NCBI GenBank assembly: GCA_034096865.1
Contig: JAWQFJ010002800.1
Span: 113,278-130,777, forward strand
Length of the DNA: 17,500 bases
From: Theodoxus fluviatilis
Taxonomy: Eukaryota; Mollusca; Gastropoda; Cycloneritida; Neritidae
Reading direction: 5' to 3'
A program made the translations under genes and the position numbers. Below are positions 9,152-17,498 of this stretch, piece after piece (positions within the stretch are counted from its first letter, which is position 1; each line of letters opens with the position of its first letter). The notes under the pieces were generated by a model, which saw only the letters and a list, made by a program, of their open reading frames with translations, was not told the origin of the DNA and ran no database searches.

Positions 9152-9199
<48 letters not shown>
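8824..9199. repeat. GA microsatellite with GATT interruptions
   Basis: About 375 bases of GA dinucleotides interrupted at irregular intervals by ATTGA, ATTAA or AAAG; many blocks read GAGAGATTGA. It ends in a pure GA run (about 9153-9199). It abuts the 5' side of the LINE copy on the minus strand. The long Ser/Leu or Arg/Glu frames across it are artefacts. Confidence 0.95.
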
Positions 9200-9201
<2 letters not shown>

Positions 9202-9450
9202 CATGTGGACACAATTTGACCAACACGATGTTGTCATTGGGTCATGTACATTTGGCTGCCTGATGCTGCGTAACATTTTTAGAGTAGTCATGTCGTAGAT
9301 GGGCATCTAGCTTGCCACAAAAAGTCGACCAGATTCTGTTTGAAAACATGTGTATCCTATTCCACACTTTGTGCGTAGATGACCGCGAACTTTGGTAACG
9401 ACCGCTGAAAAGGGGCATTTAAAGATACGTCCATCGTTAAATACAGAGAT

Positions 9451-9456
9451 TTTATT
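9451..9456 (-). terminator. AATAAA polyadenylation signal (minus strand)
   Basis: AATAAA on the minus strand lies 21 bases after the TGA stop of the candidate terminal exon 9478-9567, a position compatible with a short 3' untranslated region. Confidence 0.3.
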
Positions 9457-9477
9457 ACCTCTTTCTGTAAAACAAAC

Positions 9478-9567
9478 TCACTCAGTCCCTTTCAGTGTGA
9501 AATGTATATCTAGTTCAAGCTGATGAGTATCAAACTCGAGGATGTCGACACGATCTATCAGAGGATC
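9478..9567 (-). CDS. Candidate 3'-terminal coding exon, unknown protein
   Basis: On the minus strand a good acceptor (TTTCTGTTTATCACAG, ending at 9568) is followed by a 29-codon frame, beginning DPLIDRVDILEFDTHQLELD and ending FTLKGTE, a TGA stop at 9478-9480 and an AATAAA shortly after. The peptide is acidic with alternating hydrophobic residues, unlike the simple-repeat translations nearby. The longer open frame running upstream to 9888 would read through the acceptor and is probably intron. A donor-like CCG|GTGAGA lies upstream near 9835 but its phase does not match this frame. No family is recognised. Confidence 0.3.
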   Translation of the reverse strand, partial: DPLIDRVDILEFDTHQLELDIHFTLKGTE

Positions 9568-10375
9568 CTGTGATAAACAGAAATGAGATTGTAATGTACA
9601 ATAAGCACACCGTATATTTATATAATAAACATAAATTAAAAGCAGTATGTGGGGTAAGTAACAAGAATACGTAAACATTGGGTTCACACACACCCCAACC
9701 CCCCAAAAACGCCATTGAATAGAAGCTTGACAATGCAAGCGCTTTGAAGTTTTCCCTATGTAAATATGCGAGTGTTTACCCAAAGCCGGTAATGAATAGA
9801 CACACAGAAACAGTAGATGCTTCGACATTTTCTCACCGGACCATGACATTACTTCGTGAACCGCTGATGTGAAGATAGTCGCTGTCACAGGGCAGTGACC
9901 TCAGAAAGAAGACATATAAAGTCACTTCACGAGGAAAAGAATAGAGAGACCAAGGAATTCAGTCTTGAGTGAGACCATCCCTTGATAACTTTGACAAACA
10001 CCATCGATGGCATTGAGGCCAAGTAAACTGATGTTGATAGTGCCTGGTTGTATTATTTAGAGTGCATCTACCAGTTTGCTCTGCTATATTTCTCAATCAC
10101 AAGACTGTTGCTTCTAAAATCTTCATTCCTTGCTGAAAAAAGGGACGGTTCACTTGCTGTCGGGGGCCTTTGAATGCTGAAATACCTGATAACGTGATAA
10201 AAGAGATTTCATCTCGCGTCATTTACCTCTGGGGACAACAGAGTTAGAGAACTGGGTAGACTTGATGTGGTTTTAAGGCCTATTAGCCTTTATAGGCCAA
10301 GTACCCCAGTGACCACAACAATCAATTGAGATTGTTCGAGCTGGAGCTCGTCAAGTCTCCGTTTCCCTAGTTATA

Positions 10376-10710
10376 GACCTTATTCACGCGGCGGCCATGT
10401 TAGTTTTAAAACGAGGCAGATAACGCGAACATGTCGACATGGCTGACACGTTGAAGACAACAGAGGGGTTAGCGCAGCTACAACGACAAAATCCTTTCTG
10501 CAGTGGAGGTGACCGGCATTGTTAGATCAAAAACTATTCAAAAATAGTCACAATAGACTATCGTAACGTATAATTTCTGCACAATACCCGCAGAAGATAA
10601 GTAAACAAACCACACCGTACGTCCCTAGCAGACGAACACGATCGAACACCAGCAGACGATCGAGCTAGTGTGATATAATGTTTCATGTAAAGCTCGAATG
10701 AGTGGCAGCA
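10376..10710 (+). repeat. Left long terminal inverted repeat (335 bp)
   Basis: Inverted counterpart of 11587-12581 minus the nested insertion. It contains the perfect palindrome CATGTCGACATG at 10430-10441, and ACTATT...AATAGT near 10550, both also present in the right arm. Confidence 0.9.
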
Positions 10711-10808
10711 GTACTAGGCTGGCGGGTTTACTTAGATGTGATTTTTTTTGCGTGCTAACTGATATTAGGTTTAGAGCTTGAATTGTCGATGATATTACGC
10801 ATCACAAC

Positions 10809-11102
10809 ATGTGTTTGCAGAAGATTCTCCTTGGCAGTCTCAGTTGTGCATTCTCCATTGTTATTTATTATGGTTGGGTTATGAAGGAAGGCAGAACAAT
10901 AGCAAGAAGACAACGTGACAAAGGCTATGAGAAGAGGATTGAAGTGTTTATCGACTACGATGCCATCAAAGGTTTGTACAGTGACAAAAGTTATTTTGCT
11001 CAGAACGCTAGTGTTCGAACCAATGAAAACTACGGAAAGAGACGGCCGTTTCGTTCCTTGCCTCTCATTGGCCAGCTTAATTGTCATGAGGTCAGCGTGT
11101 GA
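10809..11102 (+). CDS. Hypothetical ORF inside the long-TIR element
   Basis: A 97-codon frame starts MCLQKILLGSLSCAFSIVIY, giving a hydrophobic N-terminal stretch of about 20 residues. A basic, charged part follows (RTIARRQRDKGYEKRIEVF), ending LIGQLNCHEVSV. TGTGTTTGCAG just after the ATG is a possible splice acceptor, so the coding part could begin at codon 5. A 110-codon frame overlaps on the minus strand (10755-11087), so chance openness must be considered. It lacks any transposase motif I know. It is the only sizeable coding candidate in the element's interior. Confidence 0.2.
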   Translation: MCLQKILLGSLSCAFSIVIYYGWVMKEGRTIARRQRDKGYEKRIEVFIDYDAIKGLYSDKSYFAQNASVRTNENYGKRRPFRSLPLIGQLNCHEVSV

Positions 11103-11695
11103 TCACGGGCGAAGCTGATCAGCTTTGGTCTATACATTTAAATTTTGTTTTGTGATGCGTAACTTTGTCACTTTGTCAACTAACTCTGATTTAGATGTTG
11201 GTTTCTTGGCATAGCCAGCTTACCATGTCGGAGCAGATGAAACAAATGAGAGCAAAGCGAAATGATCACTCGTGCACTGAGTGTTGATGCCTGTCCAGTG
11301 TCCGGGACACTCCCCGCAGTGTGTTTTGTTTGCTTTGTAAGGTTTGAGCACAAAGTTGTAAGTGTAAAAATGGTCAGTTATTTATTGTAATCGGTGATTT
11401 TGGTTGTCATGAAACTTTGTTTTGTGCTTTAATTACATTTTCTTGTCATCATCTTACTTGTTACATAACGCCAAATGCGGCAATTAAGTTGATCGTGCAC
11501 TCATCGACTGGATGATCGTGAATTTTCTGTCCTCGCCTGACCAGGGAAACAAAATTGTCAATTCAAGCTAGAACTAAACAGTTATCTGCTGCCACTCATT
11601 CGAGCTTTACAGGAAACATTATATCACACTAGCTCGATCGTCTGCTGGGGTAGTGGATATGGTTCGATCGTGTTCGTCTGCTAGTGCTAGGTATG

Positions 11696-11700
11696 TACGG
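11696..11700. repeat. 5-bp target-site duplication TACGG, left
   Basis: TACGG precedes the CAGGGCCGG terminus and is repeated at 12337-12341. The uninterrupted left arm of the host element has a single CCGTA at the homologous place (minus-strand view), confirming a duplication at insertion. Confidence 0.8.
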
Positions 11701-11764
11701 CAGGGCCGGATCAAAGTTTTTTGAGGGGGGGTGCTTAAAATTGTTTTAGGGTCTTCTCATCGAA

Positions 11765-11839
11765 GTGGCGAAGCCACGAGTGCGTGCCTGCGAAGCAGGC
11801 ACGCCCCTCTAGGGGGGTCCGGGGGCATGCCCCCCCGGA
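11765..11839. other. String of GC-rich hairpins, two with GCGAAGC cores
   Basis: Four palindromes follow one another. GTGGCGAAGCCAC is at 11765-11777. A 9-bp stem with GAA loop is at 11783-11803. CCCC-TCTA-GGGG is at 11804-11815. A near-perfect 22-mer centred on GCATGC is at 11818-11839. The first two share the heptamer GCGAAGC (11768-11774 and 11790-11796), known from published work as an unusually stable DNA mini-hairpin. Confidence 0.85.
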
Positions 11840-12291
11840 AAATTTTGAGAAAAATGGTGCAAATCTGTGCAATCTGGCAGTGCGGTCATTTCCAAGAGTT
11901 TTTGTTTGGTCACAGATTCTTCCTGTCTCTGCCCGGGTTTGATTTGTCTGTGCGAGTAGCAAAAGGAAGGCATCTTAATTATAGCAGCACCCCCCCCCCC
12001 CCCTCCCTCCCCAGCTACCTTGGCTGCCAAGTAGAGTGTGCTTATACCAAGTGGAGAGTAGTACAGCATCTGGGCCAGCATCTTTTAGCCCCCCCCCCCC
12101 CACCCCCCCTCCTTCTCTAGCTTTTTACTAACTATACTGTCTCTGCTACCAAGCAAAGTGTGCCGATATCCGATGAGGTGGGAAGTAGATCAACATATTT
12201 GAGCAAACCACCCCCCCCCCCCCTCCCTCCTTCCCCCAACTCCCGGCTGCCACGGAGGTTTTTTTTTTTTTTGTTTTTTTTTTTTTTGGGG

Positions 12292-12311
12292 GGGGGTGCT
12301 CGAGCACCCCC
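12292..12311. other. Perfect 20-bp palindrome near transposon end
   Basis: GGGGGTGCTC followed by its exact reverse complement, centred on CTCGAG, 25 bases inside the right end of the nested transposon. The left end has only the GGGGGGGTGCT half. Confidence 0.9.
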
Positions 12312-12336
12312 AGCACCCCCCCTAGATCCGGCCCTG

Positions 12337-12341
12337 TACGG
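12337..12341. repeat. 5-bp target-site duplication TACGG, right
   Basis: Second copy of the TACGG duplication, immediately after the terminal GGCCCTG of the nested transposon. Confidence 0.8.
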
Positions 12342-12581
12342 TGTGGTTTGTTTACTTATCTTCTGCGGGTTTTGTGCAGAAATTATACGTTACGATAGTC
12401 TATTGTGACTATTTTTGAATAGTTTTTGATCTAACAATGCCGGTCACCTCCACTGCAGAAAGGATTTTGTCGTTGAAGCTGCGCTAACCCCTCTGTTGTC
12501 TTCAACGTGTCAGCCATGTCGACATGTTCGCGTTATCTGCCTCGTTTTAAAACCAAAATGGCGGGTCGCGTGAATAAGGTC

Positions 12582-13376
<795 letters not shown>

Positions 13377-13433
<57 letters not shown>

Positions 13434-13490
13434 GGACGGACGGACGGACGGACGGATGGACGGACGGACGGACAGACAGACAGACAGAAA

Positions 13491-13563
<73 letters not shown>
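13377..13563. repeat. GA - GACG/CAGA - GA compound microsatellite
   Basis: A pure GA tract (13377-13432), then GACG tetramers with one GATG (about 13433-13470), then CAGA tetramers and AAACACG (to about 13494), then a second pure GA tract (to 13563). The same sandwich of tetranucleotide inside GA occurs at 1562-1833. No AATAAA is present here. Confidence 0.95.
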
Positions 13564-13567
<4 letters not shown>

Positions 13568-14271
13568 AATCTTTCCATTTGTTCATCGATGTTCATCAAA
13601 TCGTTCTGTCGTTGAAATCTATGGGAATGTAAAGATAAAAGCATACAATCAATATGTAAATAAAACATGGTTGAGATCAATATTTTCTCTCACAGCAGTG
13701 CTTATTTTGGAAGTAATGTCATCGCTTCTCGCTCGGAGTTCATTGAACGCTTTTGCATTGAATAGTCTACGCAGTTTCACGAACTCCTTCAAATCGAACG
13801 GCTGGTGGGGAATTCAACCCAAAACTCGATTTTCTCCGTCTCGCGCTCCTACAGAACTGAAACTCCGTGAAGGCGGACCTTCCCCTCGCCTCTCTCCTCC
13901 TTCATGGCAACAGGCATCCGAGGATCGTGGTATGGTGGCATCATCGGGCGGCGTTTGTTCAGCGATAAAAGCAGCAGGCGCCTCGCCTAAGCCACGAGAC
14001 ACCCAGTGCTCTACAAACCGGAATAGCGAGGGACATACTGTGCCTCGGCCTGACTCCCCCAATGCCTGCACTCAAACCAGAAGCACCAAGTTGCGAGACG
14101 GGTCCATGAGTGGGTTGGGGGTAAGAATAGACCCACCGCGCCTTCTTATGTGATTCTCAAGAGGCGATTAACCGGGAAAATAATGACTATTCTTATTACT
14201 GAAATTTGTTAACATGATTTCGCAGTTAATGGCCTTTTATAGCATACAAAGGCTGACAGTCCGTAAAATTC
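13564..14271. other. Unique sequence with a GC-rich candidate exon
   Basis: AT-rich at both ends, with a GC-richer core at about 13800-14110. The core carries overlapping open frames on both strands; the plus-strand one is listed as a weak exon candidate. Confidence 0.5.
13714..14153 (+). CDS. Weak candidate terminal exon, Ser/Pro/Arg-rich
   Basis: An open frame runs to TGA (14151-14153) and is preceded by an acceptor-like TTTTCTCTCACAG ending near 13695. A possible initiator is the ATG at about 13716 (MSSLLARSSLNAF). The product is basic and rich in Ser, Pro and Arg, likely disordered, with no known domain. An 85-codon minus-strand frame (13814-14071) overlaps. The GC-rich core against AT-rich flanks favours some coding or regulatory role, but strand and reality are uncertain. 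Confidence 0.18.
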
Positions 14272-14407
14272 CATTCATTCATTCATTCATTCATTCATTC
14301 ATTCATTCATTCATTCATTCATTCATTCATTCATTCATTCATTCATTCATTCATTCGTTCATTCATTTATTCATTTCTCCATTTCTTCATTCATTCATTC
14401 ATTCATT
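14272..14407. repeat. (CATT)n tetranucleotide microsatellite
   Basis: About 20 perfect CATT units followed by imperfect ones (CGTT, TATT, CTCC). The 72-codon plus frame with repeated FIHS is a repeat translation. Confidence 0.97.
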
Positions 14408-16123
14408 TGCGAGACGTGTCATTGCTCCCTGACTGAGGTCATTGGATTTAATTAAAGGGTCTTCGGTGCTAATTCTGTCGCTACCGATCGTGTTCAAACA
14501 CCTAAAGTGTTAATGCGGGGGTTGATTGTCGCAAGCAACAAAGATTGAGCAATATATTTCCTTCGAGTATGTGTGCTGATGTGACTCGTCAGACTGAAAA
14601 TATGAGTAATAATAATGTTAGTAAATAGTGCAGTATTCATTTTATTAATTTACTAGAGATCACTCTGAGAGCGCAAACCTCCACCAAGGAAGCCCCATTC
14701 TCTCATCCATAGTCTGTATATTTCATTCTGGCAGGATGTTTTGCTAGCCAGGCCTGAAGCTACGAAGTTTAGTTCATTTTAGTGGCTGACAGCGATTTCT
14801 GAGTGCCGAGAGCACACGACGACATCAATAGTTTAACGTCACCAACTTCGTGATTTGCGATAACATTTCTTTTTTGGGACGTAGTTGCTAAACGCGATAA
14901 CACATAACATCCGAAAGTTAATGGATTCTTCCTTTGGTGAAACCCTGGCATCCATCAAAATTCATCAGGATTCGTTTTGAACTCATGGAGTTATTTTTAG
15001 AAAAAACTGAGTTATTAACCAACTGACAAACCGAGGGCAAAGCGGAGATAAATATTGGAAGGCGAAAAGTTGAAAATTGACGCTATACATATACATTGGC
15101 GGGATATACCTACAGTCGTCCGAGCAAGAGTTACCCCGAGCAGGCATTCGATCGAAAGGCTTGATGTTGATAAATGCGGCGAGTCCTTGTTGTTGTCTTC
15201 GTCAACGTCGTCGTTGTCATCGTCATTCTCATCGTCGTCGTTGTTCTGCATTTGCATGATTAAAGCATGCGTTAACCATCGTGATAATATTCAGCTGTCA
15301 CCCTGCCATGCACCACATTTGACACAGCAACATGTTACCCATCGTGTTGACGTAGAGATTGAATATTGTCACCGCTCCTTGAAGAATCCCACTCGCGTTA
15401 CACAAGATTTTCCTTTACTGCTATGAAAGCCGGGTGCCTCAGTACCTGGAAGAATGCGTCTCGAGGAGCGGAGAAGTGCATTTTTGTTTGCAGGCAGCGA
15501 TCGTCTCGCAATGTACATCGTCACTGTCCTTGTGCTGGTCAAAGAAGGATATTTGCCGAGAGTGAAAGAGGAGACACGCTCAAATAAATCTCAAAAGCGA
15601 GGAGTCAGAGCCTATTCATTGCCAGAGTGCAGTGAAATTTTCCACCAAGTAGTTCAACACTGAAGGTTTGGCAAGTCTTTACGACGAGCCGTGGAATGCT
15701 TTGCGTGGTAGATATGCATTAAGTTCTTTGGGCATTGACCCATGTCTACAAGTTTGAAAGAAGTTCTGACGTGAAAGGCAATACCCACGAACGTGTTCTC
15801 TGTTGCAGAAAAACCAGATGCTTGTGTAAGCGAGACCGCATTTTCAACATCACCTGAACAAAGGGACAGGAAAAAAGGGGGCCACCTTTGCAAGGAGCGC
15901 GATAAGCAACAGGCTGTCTTTGTACGCTTGCAAAGGAAGCACAAGCTGAAGCAACAGCATCCAATAAATAACACAGAATTCTGGTGATCGAGTAGATTCT
16001 TTTCCAATCGGGACTGCCTTCTAAAGCAAGCTAACGAAACAAAACAAAACAATTAATACTTTTTCAGCTTCTCGATTTTGCTCCGTATTTACATTGTTGA
16101 CCTCGTAAACTGTAACCCAAGCA
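14408..16123. other. Unique sequence, only weak exon-like signals
   Basis: No firm gene. Acceptor-like sites occur near 15500 (GCATTTTTGTTTGCAG) and 15808 (GTGTTCTCTGTTGCAG), each followed by an open frame ending in a stop (at 15661-15663 and 15985-15987). The second frame is followed by AATAAA almost at its stop (about 15963). The encoded peptides are basic and unrecognised. A degenerate GTC/GTT trinucleotide run at about 15186-15248 explains the Asp- and Ser-rich frames there. Confidence 0.45.
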
Positions 16124-16176
16124 GGGAGGGGGGGGGGGAGAGGGGGGAGGGAGAGAGGGGGGAGGGGGGGGGGGGT
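16124..16176. repeat. G-rich homopurine tract
   Basis: About 50 bases of G with scattered A, including runs of 11 to 12 G. It resembles the G-rich array at 5400-6475 in strand bias but has no T and no repeat unit. It has G-quadruplex potential. Confidence 0.95.
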
Positions 16177-17323
16177 AAGTGCACGCATGCGAGTACCCGG
16201 TAGCCCCCAAGAGTTTCAAGGTTTGCTTAATGATCCGACGAGCTAGGGACGATGGAGGGAAAGGAAGTAGGAGCTGGGGTGAGGCTATGTTAGAAGTAGG
16301 AGACAGACAAAGGCCTCCTCATTCATGGCAAGTTATGTTGAAAGGACACAACATTTCTTTGTGTCCGGTAAAGCGCTACATGAGAATTGGGGTGAGGTAT
16401 AGAAAATATTATATGGACGAGTGCATCGGCCGGAAAATGGACCCGGATCTACCGCGTGGTAGTCGACAACGATACCGCTAGGCTACGCGTAATACGCTAG
16501 ACTGTGTAACATCTGCTCATTGTGATATTGTGGTATTTCTTTCGATTTACAACTCCCCAGCAAACCAGCTCCCCACAAACAAATCGAGAAAAACACTCTA
16601 TGGTGTGAAATCGCATCCTAGATCCGTTATCAACTCCGCTCTCCGCGAAGTCGCATTGTCCTCGAACTCGATCGAGTCAGCTGCCCTCCTTGTGACGAAA
16701 ACAGGGTTTTCGCAATAAATGGCACACATTAGAAAGATACAGTGATGTAGAACTGAGGACATCCTACAGCTGACATATGAAATAGAAGCTACAGAAGTTT
16801 CGAATCCAGTGAGGCTAGGGCGCCATAAGAACATCTTGCTGGACACAAGCACGAACTCATTCGATTGGCTGTTCGAGGGAGTGTCCCACGGACATGAAAT
16901 AATAGTGCGTGTTTCTATTGGGTGGACATTCGACAGAACATTGCTTCTGGGACTTGTGAGCGCGACATTTCCCATGGAAACAGCAGTTGCCAGAAATGCG
17001 TCCAAAGGAGACATACAGTTCGGGGTGGTGGCATTCTGAACACAGAGATGTAATACTATCTCTGACACAGGTTGGTCACGTGACTTCGAATCCACATTCC
17101 AATGATTCTACCAATCAAAATTTAACATGATCAGAAGACCATTGAGAGTAAAAAGAGGCGATTCTATTTCACTCCAATTATTTATCCCGATAGATAAACA
17201 CAAATTTGGTGTTCTAATAAAACTAATCTATGAGATTTTCAGGAAATCATTTGAGAACTACTTTTAGCGCGAACGTGTCTATAAGGTTGTAAACTGCCTT
17301 GCGCACGTGCGATTGTGTATATA
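16177..17323. other. Unique sequence with a candidate terminal exon
   Basis: Non-repetitive DNA between the G-rich tract and the pogo-like terminus. Open frames overlap on both strands at 16598-17095; the plus-strand segment ending at 17039 is listed as a candidate exon. AATAAA occurs at 17216-17221. Confidence 0.45.
16771..17039 (+). CDS. Candidate 3'-terminal exon, unknown protein
   Basis: After an acceptor-like CATCCTACAG (ending 16769 or 16770) the plus strand is open for about 89 codons to TGA at 17037-17039. AATAAA lies about 180 bases downstream. The peptide includes SFDWLFEGVSHGHEIIVRVS and ends GDIQFGVVAF; its alternating hydrophobic pattern looks like beta strands of a globular protein. 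I recognise no family. A 165-codon minus-strand frame (16598-17095) overlaps in a different register, so the coding strand is unproven. The upstream exon was not found. Confidence 0.25.
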
Positions 17324-17330
17324 CAGTAGT

Positions 17331-17385
17331 CGCCGCTTATTAAAAACACATTGGGACCGAACAAAAGTGTTTTTAATAAGCGGCG
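17331..17385. repeat. Perfect 19-bp inverted repeat with 17-nt spacer
   Basis: Left arm CGCCGCTTATTAAAAACAC at 17331-17349, right arm its exact complement at 17367-17385, spacer ATTGGGACCGAACAAAA. It forms part of the transposon terminus. Confidence 0.95.
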
Positions 17386-17498
17386 TTTTTATTAACCGGC
17401 ACTTCCCGCTTCACCAAGCCGTTGCGTTTCTTCCACCTGTTAAACCACCCATTTGTAGCTTTGAATTCGGAGCGACCAAGCTGGGAAGCAATCTGTTC
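17373..17498 (-). pseudogene. Partial pogo/Tigger transposase: CENP-B-type HTH segment
   Basis: The minus-strand frame enters from beyond the window and reads EQIASQLGRSEF, then FKATNGWFNRWKKRN, then GLVKREVPVNKNAAY, and stops at 17373-17375 inside the terminal inverted repeat. The pattern F-K-A-(T/S)-x-G-W-F-x-R-(W/F)-K-x-R is the second helix-turn-helix of Tigger, Jerky and CENP-B proteins, which binds the transposon ends. In intact family members a DDE catalytic domain of some 200 or more residues follows. Here the element's end follows at once, so the catalytic domain is missing, as in an internally deleted copy. An intron removing the tail cannot be excluded from one edge. Confidence 0.75.

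Larger units (their letters stand above)
9200..10375. other. Unique sequence with one candidate terminal exon
   Basis: Non-repetitive DNA between the GA tract and the long-TIR element. The only segment I would keep is the minus-strand 3'-terminal exon candidate at 9478-9567. Elsewhere the frames are short, with no recognisable domain and no structured RNA visible. Confidence 0.5.
11701..12336. mobile_element. Nested non-autonomous DNA transposon, CAGGGCCGGATC termini
   Basis: The 636-bp insertion begins CAGGGCCGGATC and ends with its exact reverse complement. Subterminal GGGGGGGTGCT is shared by both ends. A 5-bp duplication TACGG flanks it. The interior has a series of GC-rich palindromes (11765-11839), then several polyC tracts (about 11990, 12091, 12211) and a T-run followed by a G-run near 12260-12296. 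The 129-codon frame through it is driven by these tracts and is not a transposase. CAGGG-type ends recall hAT elements, but most hATs make 8-bp duplications; a 5-bp variant or another superfamily is possible. Confidence 0.85.
10376..12581. mobile_element. DNA element with long near-identical terminal inverted repeats
   Basis: Both ends start GACCTTATTCACGCG. The left arm spans 10376-10710. The right arm spans 11587-12581 and is split by another transposon at 11701-12336. Within 10403-10619 versus 12337-12553 (217 bp) I count two mismatches by eye. The outermost 30 bp and the inner 90 bp differ more, including two short insertions in the right arm. Without the nested insertion the element is about 1.56 kb, with an 876-bp interior. 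I could not find a clear target-site duplication. No transposase is recognised, so it is non-autonomous or of an unfamiliar type. Confidence 0.85.
11587..12581 (-). repeat. Right long terminal inverted repeat, split by a nested transposon
   Basis: Inverted copy of the left arm. The sequence is continuous with the left arm when 11701-12336 and one TACGG are skipped. The right arm carries about 20 extra bases near 11640-11690 relative to the left arm. Confidence 0.9.

Noticed and set aside
8771..9306. Ser/Leu-rich and Arg/Glu-rich frames
   Set aside because: Products of the GA/CT microsatellite.
11731..12120. 129-codon frame in the nested transposon
   Set aside because: Crosses the hairpin series and polyC tracts; repeat-driven translation, not a transposase.
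15015..15257. Asp/Asn-rich minus-strand frame
   Set aside because: Explained by the degenerate GTC/GTT trinucleotide run; no other coding sign.
16797..16807. GTTTCGAATCC resembling a tRNA T-loop
   Set aside because: No acceptor stem, anticodon arm or D arm can be built around it.
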